Source: Ectobius pallidus (lineage: Eukaryota; Arthropoda; Insecta; Blattodea; Ectobiidae). From it: DNA of 64,000 nucleotides. The notes under the pieces are model-generated. The model was not told where the DNA came from. It was given only the letters and a program-made list of their open reading frames with translations, and made no database searches. The position numbers and the translations under genes are program-made. The stretch is from NCBI GenBank assembly GCA_964059195.1, contig CAXKWD010000002.1:154583042-154647041 (forward strand). The letters are read 5' to 3'. Positions 22,249 through 34,354 of this stretch are shown here, one piece after another. Within the stretch, counting starts at the first letter, position 1, and each line of letters begins with the position of its first letter.

Positions 22249-25200
22249 TCACTTTCCCCCTATCAGTTGAATTTTGTTAAGATTTTTTCTAGTTCATTTA
22301 GACTTTAATATGTTTAGTCAATTATCAATTTGTTATTTACAAGTATCATATGTATACAATATTAAAATTTATTCAATTGTTTTCTAAAAACTATAATATA
22401 CACAAATTTCATTTAAAATAAGTTACTAAAAACAGTATTGAATATTTTATAAAATTGTAACCCACTTGAGTATGTTTAAAATATTCTAAAGTACATTTAT
22501 AATATACACAAATTTCATTTAAAATAAGTTATTATAAACAGTATTGAATATTTTAGAAAATTGTAACCCACTTGAGCATGTTTAAAATATTCTAAAATAC
22601 ATTTACAAGCAATTTTGTTGGTAAGCAATATCAATATTCGTCTATTTTAAGTACACAGTTGATAGTGTGTTCACTGTTAAAAAGATTGACCTTCATTTAT
22701 AGTAATGTGAAAGTTCGTAGAATTCTTATTTTGAATTTAAACCCATAAACTTCTTTATAGGAGTCATATAACATATGTTAACTTTTAAAATGATTAATTT
22801 GGGTATAATCGTACACAGTGGGTATTGAGTTATGATAAACTAAACTAAATTAAACTAAATTAATGTATAAATACTCATTTTAATGTATAAAATCCTTAGA
22901 TTATAGAGTATCAAAAGACAAAGAGTTATATATCATTATATATATAAATACTACTGCTGTGGTTTAAACATTTTGAAATGTACCATTGTAACACGACAGC
23001 AATACCAAAATGCTCATTCTATTGGGTCATAATTCTCAAATGCTAGGAATGTGAAGTTCAGTATACTTGGGGTTGCACTTCAAAGAAATGCGCCAAGGGC
23101 ACGAGGGACAGTGGTCATTCCTTCATAGACCGTTATGTGCCCATTCTTCCAGATTTTTTGTTTCACATTCACACTTCTCACACTTTGTAGTCTACAGAAG
23201 CTGTACAGTTACGTGTAATATTGTAAATGCAAGTTGTACAGAATCTGTGCAAAGTTCATAATGGATACTGGCAGTGAAAGTGTAATGAATACAGTTCTGT
23301 AATTATTCTGTGAAAGAGCATGGGAATAGCGTGTGTTATCTAAGCGATAGGCTTATTAATCGTCTCCACAAGAGAGAATCCAGTTATCAGTGGTTTGTAG
23401 TCTTAAAAACCAATCTACACCTCTCATGCGAGGTAATTAAGCATGCAATTCCCTAACTATCTTTGCAGATGCTGACTACGTAGTAGGCCTACACTATATT
23501 GTGTGTAATTTAAAGCATTTACTAAAATACATTTTATTGTGTAATATTTGCTAAAGTAGTCTTTTACCGTACTGCGTACGTTCTATTTATTACAATATTT
23601 ATTTATAGTTCTGCACTTAATTTAACAAAAACAGTGACTACAGAAGTGAATAAAAATATGGTCTAATTTTGCTTTGAGATACTGGTAGGTTTAGTTTCTT
23701 TGAAGTAAATTACTGCTAGTCTAAATTTGACTCTCCATAAACAATTCAAAAAGTTATTGGCCCTTGATATAAAACGTTTGATCACCCTTGGCCTATATAT
23801 TTTTTCTTTGTTTCGCAGTTTAGTTTGCATAGGTTAAGTACATGTGTAAAGTACATTTTAGCAGTGAGTACAATAGCATCTGCTGTTTGTTTTGTTCGTA
23901 GCTTGTTTTCTATACTCAATGTTCCTAATTATGGCAAGAACATATTATACTGGTAATGAGTTAGGGTTGGCAGTGTTATTAACAAATAAATTATCTTACA
24001 TGTAATAGAAAATTAGTAGGCTACATACATTTATGCTAGAACTAATATTTCTGGCCATGATTTGTAAAATTGATTTGCTAAAGAAGGCAAACAACCCAAT
24101 ATTTTTACGAATATTGTTTTGTGCCTATTTGCAGGTTTCATTGGTTGATTAAGTTTTAAATATTCTAACTAGTTATACTTATGAATTAATAATATTCATT
24201 TAATAAAACAACTATGCAAACTGCTTTTTTCTTTCGTTATTTATTTAACTTCGAAATTCCCAATCGCATGCGTGAGGTGGAGACTATCGGAATCAGTTCT
24301 ACCGCTCGCTCGAAATCGATATGGAGTTACAGAAAAGCAAACAAAACATGGAAAATTCGGTTTCTTCGCAGATTCCGATTCGAAAACTCAAATCGAAGAG
24401 TTACAGAATACGCCTGCAAATCCAATCGTAGCGTCTAAGTTTTCACATTACCCATACAGCTTCTCCCCATGCACGCTTCGGCCAATTCTGAAATATTTAT
24501 ACAGTACGGTAACTCATTATTCTCTTAAAGCTGGCTGGCTGTTCTGTTGTTACTGTATAGTTAACGTACAACGTATAGAACCTGTATGCAGTATATTGTG
24601 CATAATAGTTCCAGATTCACTTGAAGTGCTGTAGTGATGCGGGAACTCTTGTATTTGGAAAGATCCAAGGAGAGGAACACAAGCTATAAAACAGCCGATT
24701 ATTTTGTCATACTTTTTTTAGTTTTAGCAAGATACGCTCTAGAGTTTCCCTTGTGACCAAAGGCATGTGTGAGGTTTAATTCGCGAAAGGCCCTCGCCCG
24801 TTCCTCGGTAGGGACCTTATACGTTGGGTCAGTTAAGAGGGCATGCTGATCGCTCGACCATTTCAAGTTCTAGATGTTTTTCTTTGCTAATTTTCAAATT
24901 AGTTAAAACTGTTCCACACTAAGTTACCATATTTTGTTTAAAGAGTGACTAGAGTAAAACTGAATAACTAACTGCTGTTTCATTATCCAACCCTTCGTTT
25001 AGATTTCGGAATTGATTTTAAAGTTAAAACTAATAAAAGCAACACATCCCTTTCAAAAAGGTCAGATTCTTCTAAACAAGTGCTGCCCTTGAACTGGACT
25101 AAGTACCCACTCACCTGTAAAATATTATAGGGCAGAGTCTGAATTGTATATCCTTGAAGACCAATCTGCAAGCAAACAGTTCAAAGGAGGGTCATTGGAG

Positions 25201-26094
25201 TAATGAGATGGGGGAGTACTGAAGAACATGATTGGCTGGACAATGCCACGTGATTTTATGCTCCTCAGGCGGTGTTTGGAAGCAAGTTTTTATAACTTCA
25301 TTGAACATTGAGAAGTGTTGTTGGTTGTGTAGAGATTGGATTTTGTGCCAATTCTCCTCGCAGGCTGCGGTCAAGGTAAAAATAGTACATACACGTTCAG
25401 ATTTAGCCTATGTCATTTCTATTTTTAAATTTATTTTGCTTTGCCTATCTATTGATTATTTTGTGTCTTAATAAGCCTACAATTTTCAGGATTTCTCAAA
25501 GGTTTATACGATCTTATTTTTCTAATAGTCTTGTTATGATTCTTCTCATTCTTGTGGTCACTTTCTGTGCTTTGCGGAATGCCTTTGCTTTAAAAGTAAA
25601 ATTCTGCTTAAAAATTAATTGATGATGAACTAGCTTTTTACTGCAATTGTTTGGATGAAAGGACAGAACTTGGGAGGGAGGTTTCAAGACTTGGACGTTA
25701 ATAGATAAACGTAAATGAGCCTATCTGCATGTAAAGCAAAGAGTGGTCTGAAAGTCATTTGCGGTGTACTGTCGAGATGATCAAGTAATACACCATCCAG
25801 ATTATGAAAATTTACTTTGCAATTCCCCTTAGGTAGATAATGCGTACTTTATAATAAAAGTATCGCACCTATTTACAGGTTTAAGAAACTAAAAGTAGTA
25901 AAAAGCCTAGTATGTTTTTCGCAAACTAATTGTAAGACATACATGTTATTCTGCTACTGGAAGGAAATAGCAAATTTCACCTAATTTGGAACATCATCTT
26001 GTCAGTCATCTTGGTATTACTTTGCTGTTCGTTAATAAAAAATTGTTTATTTAAAGGTACTTGCGAATAAGTATCATAAAAGCCCTAACTAGTC
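22249..26094. other. Nearly 4 kb with no recognised gene
   Basis: No domain, splice-consistent gene or terminal-repeat structure found apart from the 106-bp tandem duplication at 22390-22607. Short frames at 24214-24634 and 25232-25622 show no motif. Promoters cannot be judged from sequence alone. Confidence 0.45.
22390..22607. repeat. Two tandem copies of a 106-bp unit
   Basis: AATATACACAAATTTCATTT starts at 22395 and again at 22501, and the following sequence runs in parallel (AGTATTGAATATTTTA, CCCACTTGAG, GTTTAAAATATTCTAAA) with only a few differences. Confidence 0.85.
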
Positions 26095-26205
26095 TGTCGG
26101 CCTGGGTGGAGCAGTATGGTGCTGGTTTTCTGAAACAAAGTTCGTTGGTTCGATCCCGGCCCAGGTGGTAGACCCCTGTCGTTAAATAACCAACATAACT
26201 AGACT
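26095..26205 (+). repeat. tRNA-like SINE
   Basis: The head TCGGCCTGGGTGGAGCAGTA...GGTTCGATCCCGGCCCAGG has box A and box B. The tail is CTGTCGTTAAATAACCA. The head matches the copy at 60200-60280 and the tail resembles that at 2802-3010. Confidence 0.7.
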
Positions 26206-26918
26206 GTACATAATAATCTCACAAACTATATAACTTTGAGCAGCGTGTCTATCGTACAGTGATCTAAATTCACCCAGATCATATTTTGTTGGAAAGGAAA
26301 GCTGGATGTAAATTATTTATTAAACCAGGGCTAGGATTCATATGTAATAAAAATGGCTGAATATGTACATTCATGTGGGCTAAAAATTCTCAAGATGAAG
26401 TAAAATATGAAGTAATGTTTTTTTGAACAGGGACCATCCTAAATCTTGCAATATCTTCAGGAGCTAAATCCTATCTGGTTCTACATCTGGTTTTCAACAT
26501 TTCATAGAAATTAAAGAATCCAGCTTTCAAATACAGATAAAGATGATGGTGGTTCTGTCCGGAGGCAGGTCTAAGGTACCGGAACGGAGCCGTGGGGGAT
26601 GAACAGGACCACGATACACGTCCCAGGATTACTTGGCAAGGTGAAATACAGATGCTAGTGAAATAAAATTAAAACTATTATCACACAAGAATAACTTTGA
26701 AATCATAAAATATGGAACATATTTAAAATGAAACGCTCAATTATGTAAAGATAGAGTTTTCTAAAATAGCAGGCACTAAGCGACAGAGTACAAAGAGCGT
26801 CTTGTCACATGGGCGCAGTGGGTGGGGGAGTCCGCAGGCTTTTTATGCATAAGACTGCAAGTAGAAACTTGAAATCTGCCAGTAAGAAGTGCATACTCTT
26901 TTTTTATGCATATCCCCC
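26206..26918. other. No gene recognised
   Basis: No coding region supported. Part of 26815-26918 (TTTTATGCATA..., AAGTGCATACTC...TTTTTATGCATATCCCCC) resembles sequence near 44285-44310, next to another R copy. Confidence 0.4.
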
Positions 26919-27123
26919 AATAACTAGTTTCTCGATAGCTCTCATATAAGGCGAGATTTGAATGTTTGAAAAAGTGCTCTAGATATCCTCTTTTTTGCAG
27001 TTATTATTGCGGGTTTTGTTATGCCAAGGCTAAAGAAGAAGAGTGCTGCGCAGCGACAATAAATTAAACCAAAAGCACTTCGAAATCTACCTCAGCCTGT
27101 AGGCCTGCCTAAAGGGATTTTTT
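26919..27123 (-). repeat. Repeat R, partial copy 1
   Basis: Contains ATAACTAGTTTCTCGATAGC, the GTGCTGCGCAGCGACAATAA block and the terminal CTGTAGGCCTGCCTAAAGGG. It matches the beginnings of R copies at 32203, 43275-43795 and 46428. Confidence 0.8.
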
Positions 27124-27359
27124 TTTTTTTACTGGTGCATTAAGACCGAGCGGCGGGAGTATTAAGTAGGAAATTTGTAAGCTACCAACTCACTTCACTC
27201 GCTGCATGCTACTTGGGTGATTCGCGCGGAATATATGGGCATTCCAGAAAGAATTAAAACTACAAATGTAGGGACAGCCCCCTGGCATTGCAGATGCGCC
27301 AGAAACAACCCCTGCGGCTTTTTCTTACGAAAATTTGCGAAAATAAAATACTTGAATTT
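27124..27359. other. Nothing recognised
   Basis: A short stretch between repeats, with no feature I can support. Confidence 0.5.
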
Positions 27360-27760
27360 TTATTTTTAATCCCTCTGCCAGTACTAGGTACTATAGGTAG
27401 AGGAAATATTGTGAAGACCCCGAAATTTGATGGCATGTTTTGAGGTTCCCTGAATCAAATAATATTATTTTCAGAAAGATGTTTATCTGCATAGCTCGAG
27501 AACGAAAAATCGTATAAAAACAAAATTAATTTAGATTGGGTATCATTCGGGGATATGCAGATTGGCCCATTTACACACAAAAAGTTCGGTTTTCGCAACA
27601 TTCTCGAAAAGGGGTCCGACGATTTTGTTTCAATTTTGTAATTGAGGTGCTTATGCTAAGAGCTCAACTTTTATTTGAAATATTTTTTCGCAAAAATTCT
27701 CTGACGGGTAGTTACAAGGCAGGCATCGTTCATAGAAACTCAATCTTGCCTGGTGAACGG
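27360..27760. repeat. Dispersed repeat fragment related to 14690-15545
   Basis: CTCTGCCAGTACTAGGTACT, the AAGAGCTCAACTTTTATTTG block and CTCTGACGGGTAGTTACAAG correspond to the inverted repeat at 14690-15545 and to the copy at 56640-57410. Confidence 0.55.
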
Positions 27761-28844
27761 TAGGCCTAAAGCTTTGCAACAGGCTAATACAACTGAATAC
27801 CTATTCTCTGCAAAACGACCTCTTATTCTATATTAGAATTCGAAGAAAGGTGTAGGCCTAATTAGTGATGTGGGGCGGAAATATTCCCCGTGGGAAGGAA
27901 CTTATAAAATGGGAATATTTCTTTGGCCAGAAAATATTCCCAAAAAGTGGGAATTTATAAAAATCCTTAAAGTTTTAATGCTTATTTACGGTTCAGGTAC
28001 CTTAAAATTCATCATGTTTATCTAGGAATCATCACAAGAAAGTATTACCCTTTCCTATGATATAATTTTTAACTTATTTTCAAAAGCAATGTACCTTGAG
28101 TTTATTTTATTTTCAAAAATATTAATAATTTATGTCAGTATGTGGGTCCTTTATAGAATAAAAACTACTACACCGATTTACACCCCTTTTCTTGCAAAAT
28201 AATCTGCATTGTCTGGAGAAGGTTTAAAGCTATTTAAATCCTTGATGTGATAGTAGAAAGAAAGTTTGGGGCCTGCTTTCTGAAAACATGACACTCAATT
28301 CTTAAAATGTAATTCAATTCTCATGACAACCTTGTTTGCAGTGTTCACATAAGACGTTTTCAGTTGCATTATACTGTGCTTTGACAAGTAAAATATCGGG
28401 TGTGATGCGTCACACAACTTTCACTACCCTGGACATGGAGAATATAATTTCCTCACTTCACATTTTGATGTAGAATAAGAGGTCATATTGCAGGGTCAGT
28501 ATTTACAGTTGTCTCAGCCTGAGCTTGTGCCAACGATGGGTAGCGAGTAATACTAGACCAGAAATTTGTAAAAATTCTATCTACTGATACTTTAATCATC
28601 GCTGTAGGCTTTGTATTAGGCTAGTTGAGAAATAGGGCTGTTCGTCGTAAGCCCTAAGTATGTAAAAAGAGACAAAATAGGATGGAACATTTTTAGTCCA
28701 ATGTGCGCAGTAAAATATTGTCCTAGATTTTGGGGCAAAAATGTGTGAAAGTGATATTGATTTTCTTTTGATTTTAGCCTGGTAAACGGTTGTATGACAA
28801 CATGAAAGTGGGAAGTAAAATACCCCATAAACACAGTAAAATGT

Positions 28845-29500
28845 TATGTTACCGGAGCTGTAAAGTGAGAAAACCGCGGTTTTCTTTCCAAGACGGAGAT
28901 CATCGTAATGTATCATATTTTGGATACCTAGGCCAAAAGCTAATTGAACATAAAGAATAATGAGAGACAGGTGGGATCTATTTTCAGAATGAACGAGGGT
29001 GCATATCTTTGCAACATCGATTGAAATTACCTTCCTTTCTTACCTCAACCAAACCCGGTCCATCGAGTAGGCTAGTGGGCGTAATCACGTTTAGTACGAT
29101 TAGATTCAAAGTTTGAATTCAGACGACATATGTACGCAATATAATATTCCATTTTATCCTTATGAACATTTATTACTGAACAGTAAGGCAACAAATAAAT
29201 GAAATATGGAAAACCAGTGGGCCTAGGCCAAATTTACAGTGAATGGCTACATGCATCACGATATAGCCTATGTACCGGTATGTAGTGTATGTAATCAATT
29301 TATCATACTTGCACACACCCACACACACGAACATAATTATAACAGCCCTTTCATGGCTGTGTACATGAATTTGCACCTAAAATTTCCATTAGTCGAACGG
29401 GAATAAAAGTGAGGCTATGTCGAACTCAGAACAGAGATTTCGTGGTGTTGCTTTGTCTTGGATTGCACAGGTGTGAGAATTATTCTTTAAAACATAAATG
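28845..29500 (+). repeat. Repeat X, copy inverted relative to 34355-35030
   Basis: Runs antiparallel to 34355-35030 with high similarity (GAGCTGTAAAGTGAGAAAAC, AATGAGAGACAGGTGGG, TATTCCATTTTATCCTTATG and TCGTGGTGTTGCTTTG are shared). Part of it (about 28965-29215) recurs directly at 29515-29765. Confidence 0.85.
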
Positions 29501-29514
29501 TTATTTTATTGACA

Positions 29515-30045
29515 TGTACGGACAGGTGGAATCTGTTTGAAGTATTAACGATGATACATATCTTGCAAATGCTGTATGTAACATCGATTGAAATGACCTC
29601 AACCAAACCAGGTCCATCCAGTAGGCGTAATCAACGCATTTTCACGATTGTTACAATATCTATGGTGTTTGGATTCAAAGTCAGATATATATACACAATA
29701 TAATATTCCATTTTATCCTTATGAACATTTATTATTGAACAATAAGGCAACAAATAAATGAAATTGGGCCTATAGACGAGCCACCGTGACTGGAAGACGT
29801 GCAGAGAGAGGGAGAGAGAGAGCGCGAAACTAGCGGCCATGGAAGGAACCAAGACAAACCAACACACAATTTATCGATGGGAATGGCTTCGTAGCAGAGT
29901 AACCGCGATATATTCGAGCGTTTGGAAACCACGGTAATGTAGCAGTGGTGCATAGGTTTTCTTTGAATACCCCGATATTACTTTTACCCCGGTTTCGAAA
30001 CAGCTGAGAAAACCGGAGAATGGTGCACTTGGGCATTAATGTTCT
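29515..30045. repeat. Repeat X, second partial copy and terminal segment
   Basis: 29515-29765 repeats part of the preceding copy in direct orientation. The far end, AATGGTGCACTTGGGCATTAA (about 30020-30040), resembles TTGGTGCACTCGGCCATTAG at about 35138-35158, so both may be termini of one element type. A GAGAGAGAG purine tract lies at 29802-29823. Confidence 0.6.
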
Positions 30046-31646
30046 TTATTGACCTTCAAGAACCAAGGCATATTTAAATTATTAATTACCTCATTTGTTA
30101 AAACCCAGTAAAACATTATAAACTGTTTTATATGTAATTAATTTGTGTTGTGTTTTTTACGTTCTTTCATTAATTATATTTTTATCTTTGAACTTATAGC
30201 AGTTTTTTAGTTTTATTTAGCCTAATCATGATTAAATTTATGTATTATGTAACAATCATTTGTTACTTTATGTAACAAGTAGTTATCTTTGAGTTATCTT
30301 GCCTGTAAATCATAAATTCACGGTAATTTATGAATTTTGGGAATATTTCCGGGGACATTCCCTGGGAATGTTTCCTCGAGTTTAAGTTCCCGGGAATTTT
30401 AAATCACTAGGTGTAATGCCACGCCTAGGTTATACAAAAGTATGAGAGTGCATTTATTAAAATTTTATTTGGATTATGTATCCTTCAGGGATGCGACACG
30501 AGGTACGGCAACGACTTTCTTTTTATTTTTACGAGCACTTTATTTAAAAAAAAATTATTTTTTCTTAATTTTCTCGAAATAGGTTTAACAATTTTATAGG
30601 TTTATTATGTACGCCTACTATAATATATTATACTAAGTGCTAACACTTCTATTTGAAAAAACCTCCCAATAAATTCTCTGAAGGCTAGTTATAAGTAGGG
30701 GCCGGATTCTTAGGTTTTTACCTATTTTTTTCCTTACTTCCAAAACAAAAAGCGATCATACACTTTTTGGAATCATGTCCATAGGATTCACCCACATTAA
30801 TTCTGTGGCACCTAAAAATACCTAAATGGGGTATAAAAACCTAAATGTACCTAAACGTGATATAAAACCTAAAATATCTAATTTAGGCTACTTTTTTGTC
30901 TTTTGGTTTGTCAGTTGATAAATCGATATTTTGCGGAGAGAAAATTTTTGTCGGGTTGAAATTAATACCATCAGCGTTTCGTTCAACCCAATGTCGTCTA
31001 GGATCAAGATCAGTAAACTATACAGGTTGCGTATTCCGGGATAGACCAATCGCAGTACTTGAGTGCGTGACGTCACCAGATTCCAAATCTCACAATTCCC
31101 AGTTTTTACTCAGTCTAGAAAATCTTACACCGCGTGATTAAACTCGTAACCTTCAATTAACCCTTTGTTGGATTCCTGTGAAATTTATACAGAAATAATC
31201 TACACACATCAGCCCTACTGATGGTTAAAACAGAGTCTTAAAAAAGCGGACACAAATGTTTTTATTTCATTTTATAAACATCACCCGTTACACAAAATTC
31301 ATGGAGGGAGAAGCAAATTTCACTATGCGACAATCTTTTGTATTTTTGTGTCCCGAAAAAAACTTCAAGCGAGAAAGTTTTAGTGAAATAATTGAATTTT
31401 AATACAAATGAAGTTCCAGCCCCATATCTCGAATGGTTTACGAGTAACTGAGTGGTAATTATTCCGGGCGCTTCCAGCTGTCTGAATGATTTGGCACTTC
31501 GAGCAGGACAGTAGAGAGCATGGTGCCGCTGACAAGGCTTTTGTAGCTACTGATCTCGGCCGCTTGACCGTAGTCTTGTAGGATAGAGATTACCAATACA
31601 TATTGTTTTAATAGTACAATTAGAATGTGCAGATAACTGAACCATT

Positions 31647-31784
31647 ATGCCGGGCCAGAGATGTGCTGCGGCAGTGTGTAACAGTAATTTCTCAGATTGC
31701 AAGAAGCTTGACTGTAACATTTCGTTCCACGTCTTTCCAAAGATCAAAGATGTTCGCAAGCGATGGATTGTTGCTTCCGAAGAA
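31647..31784 (+). pseudogene. THAP-domain relic, N-terminal half
   Basis: ATG at 31647 opens 46 codons. They start MPGQRCAAAVCNSNFSDC, continue ISFHVFPKIKDVRKRWIVAS, and stop at the TAG that begins the inserted hAT. The C-x4-C pair near the start, followed by F-x-FP and R-x-x-W, is the layout of a THAP zinc finger. THAP domains occur in P-element and Kolobok transposases and in host DNA-binding proteins. The second half is at 33302-33400. Confidence 0.8.
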
Positions 31785-32770
31785 TAGAGGTGTACATATT
31801 CTGATTTTAGCTTGCCTGCCCCTTTGGAATTCTGCAACCAGTCACAGCTTTTAACTTACTTGACTTGAAAGCAAGCCAGATTACAACGATGATAAGAAAT
31901 ACTGTCGCTATGAGTCATAAGCTCTTCATAACTTGGTGGGTTGCTCAGGACCTAAGGAAACTGCAAGGCCTGGCGGAAAGAATATGAAACTGGGTATAGC
32001 AGTGCACTGGTAAGTCGTGCAGTTACGTAGTTGAGGAACTTCAGATGTATTTAGAGAATTTTACCCTGAAGGAAGCCGAGGAGAAACTAAAAGGTGGACA
32101 GTTTGAATTAATTATCAATGAACAAAAGTACTAGTCCGGCATGGGAAAAATTTTCAAACATTTTCGAGAAAACATCATAAAATCATTAATAACAATAACA
32201 AAAATCCCTTTAGGCAAGCCTACAAGCTGAGGTAGATTTCGAAGTGCTTTTGTTTTAATTTACTGTCGCTGCGTAGCACTCTTCTTCTTTAGCCTTAGCA
32301 TGACAAACCCGCAATAATAACTGCAAAAAAGAGGAAAGAGAACTTTTTAAAACATTCAAATCTCACCTTATATGAGAACTATCAAGAAACTAGTTATTGA
32401 TTTGTAGAGTACTCATCAAGAGCTTTTCAACGATACCCCACAAGACGTAGTTTCGAAAATTTCGAATTTCCATCCCCATACCCCCACCCCCACTCGTACT
32501 CCCAAAACCCCCGAATCGTTGGTGTCACTGTGAACTCCATAGGGAGTACTCTAATTTATTCAAACAAAGTTTCCCTCTATACTTCATAGGGACCGAGATA
32601 TAAATGTTTTAAAATTTCAACCCCCTCCCCCGACCACCCCCTTAGGCCAATTTTGCTCATTAACGAACTTGTCTGAACTATTGGGCCTAGAAATAACATA
32701 ATAAAATTTGATTCAAATATCTTGAAAATTACGGCCGCTAGCGTGTAAAGATATATATGCATATATATAA

Positions 32771-32817
<47 letters not shown>

Positions 32818-32822
32818 AATAT

Positions 32823-32853
<31 letters not shown>

Positions 32854-33294
32854 CTGTATATAAATATAAATATCACAATTTTTTTAACAGGCGGTGGTTT
32901 CGTACTTAGGGAGGCATGAAACGTAACGATATGAACGAATTTTTTGAAAGTCATTAGGTAGATTTTTCTTCGAAATCTACCTAATAATAAAAATAATAAT
33001 TGTGTTAAGACGCTAAAACGATTTTTAATACTTTATCCACCTTTTATTTATCTGCATGGTGAATTTCTTCTACCAGCATGTAGAAAAGCAAGAAAGTATT
33101 ACCTACACTCAGCAACTACAGTTGTTTAGCTGATAGGAATGTCGCAAGCTTATTCTGACTTGCCTAGGCTGGGTTTGACCTGACCCATCGGGCTTAAAGA
33201 AACCTGCCTGCTTCCTAGCTATGACGCTGGCAACTTGCTTGCCTGGCGTTCAAGCGGGTTTGGGCAAGCTAAAATCGAGATTTGTACACCTCTG
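31785..33294. mobile_element. hAT element inserted in the THAP relic
   Basis: The ends TAGAGGTGTACA and TGTACACCTCTG (one terminal mismatch, extended by TTTTAGCTTGCC) are flanked by exact CCGAAGAA repeats (31777-31784, 33295-33302). At 1.5 kb it contains no transposase, and about half of it is an R copy (32203-32983). Confidence 0.9.
32203..32983 (+). repeat. Repeat R, near-complete copy 2
   Basis: Starts AAATCCCTTTAGGCAAGCC and ends TTTTTCTTCGAAATCTACCT. It has the same block order as the copy at 46428-47271: GTAGCACTCTTC, GAGTACTCATCAAGAGC, CCCCCACCCCCACTCG, TCACTGTGAACTCCATAGGG, TTACGGCCGCTA, then an AT tract and GGTGGTTTCGTACTTAGG. The (AT)n tract at 32760-32860 is expanded in this copy. 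Confidence 0.85.
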
Positions 33295-33301
33295 CCGAAG
33301 A

Positions 33302-33400
33302 AATTATTCTTGGAATCCTGATACAAGTAGAGTTTGTTCCTTGCACTTCACGGAGCAGGATTACGAAAGGGATTTCAAAGCTGAACTGCTGAACTGCTGA
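33302..33400 (+). pseudogene. THAP-domain relic, C-terminal half
   Basis: The frame NYSWNPDTSRVCSLHFTEQD followed by YERDFKAELL ends at TGA 33398-33400. V-C-S-x-H-F-x(3)-D-Y is the C-terminal half of a THAP finger (the C..H pair). Removing the hAT and one CCGAAGAA copy joins this to 31647-31784, but one base out of frame, so the gene also carries an indel. Confidence 0.78.
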
Positions 33401-34354
33401 ATTTACCAAGGGAAAAAAAACTAAGAGAAAAAGGTAAATAATATATTATACTATTCTTATTAGTATTATTATTGTAATTGTTATTAATCATATTTACATG
33501 GGGTTTTAGGACTACAGAACTTTGTTTGGCTTTATATGCGCAGCTATGTCGGGATGACTAAATAAAAAGGTACCTCCGAAGAATATCATTATTGAACATT
33601 AATTCTTTAATTGCACTGGAAAGCGTATTTTTATTGAGGAATGGAAATTAGTCTGCAGCAAGGCAATATTTGGAGTTTCTTCTGAACGAAATTATTGAAG
33701 ATTAGTATTCACAGCTCTCGGTAGATCACGGAGTAAAGGGCCCATGGATTTAAGCAGGCTAAATTATATTTTATTAAATTTTTTGCGACTATTATTCACT
33801 TATATTGTTATAGGTATTCATGTCGGAACTCCTTTTATAATTTAATGATTTATTAAAAATAAATAAGGGTCAATCTTTCAGTATGGGTACAAGTAGCCAG
33901 TTAATATCCTTTATTATTGAGTTCACGACTAAAATATTTAAGGATTTTTACGTAATTGCTAGTAGGTCTATTTTATTGAACAAAAATACCTCTGTACCGT
34001 TCCCATAGCTTTAGTGCCTGAAGTAATTACCACTCTATTACTCGTTAACCATTCAAGATATAAACGTGGTACTTGATGTATAATAAAATTCAAATATTTC
34101 CCTAAAGCTTACATGCTCGAATCATTTTCTGGTCACAGAAATAAACAAAATTGTCGCCTAGTCAAATATGCTTCTTCCTGAACATTTCACAGTCGTCACA
34201 AATCATTCCGACAAGTGAAGCGCCCGGAATAATTACCACTCAATTACTCGTAAACCATTCGAGGTATAGGGCTGGAACTTCATTTGTATTAAAATTCAAT
34301 TATTTCACTAAAACTTTCTCGCTTGAAGTTTTTTCGGGACACAAAAATACAAAA
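33401..34354. other. No gene; inverted-repeat partner at 34210-34345
   Basis: No coding sequence beyond the THAP relic. 34210-34345 (GAAGCGCCCGGAATAATTAC...) is the inverse of 31340-31475, and a diverged direct copy lies at 34012-34110. The pair may be the termini of the element that carried the THAP protein, but no target duplication could be read. Confidence 0.5.

Larger units (their letters stand above)
27863..30409. mobile_element. H2: hAT-bounded block
   Basis: The left end TAGTGATGTGGGGCGGAAAT and right end TTTAAATCACTA, with GGGAATATTTCC-type subterminal repeats on both sides, resemble hAT termini. The right flank is GGTGTAAT (30410-30417). The left flank is GGTGTA-GGCCTA-AT (27849-27862), identical if a GGCCTA hexamer is removed. 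The interior shares an inverted repeat with block H3 (28845-29500 with 34355-35030). No transposase domain seen. Confidence 0.6.

Noticed and set aside
24214..25622. Possible host exons
   Set aside because: Short frames without motifs. Splice signals cannot be distinguished from chance and no frame pairs convincingly.
29220..29235. GGGCCTAGGCC as another hexamer insertion
   Set aside because: The paired copy near 34610 has the equivalent sequence, so nothing was inserted.
32577..32954. 125-codon minus-strand frame with Ile/Tyr repeats
   Set aside because: Created by the (TA)n expansion in repeat R.
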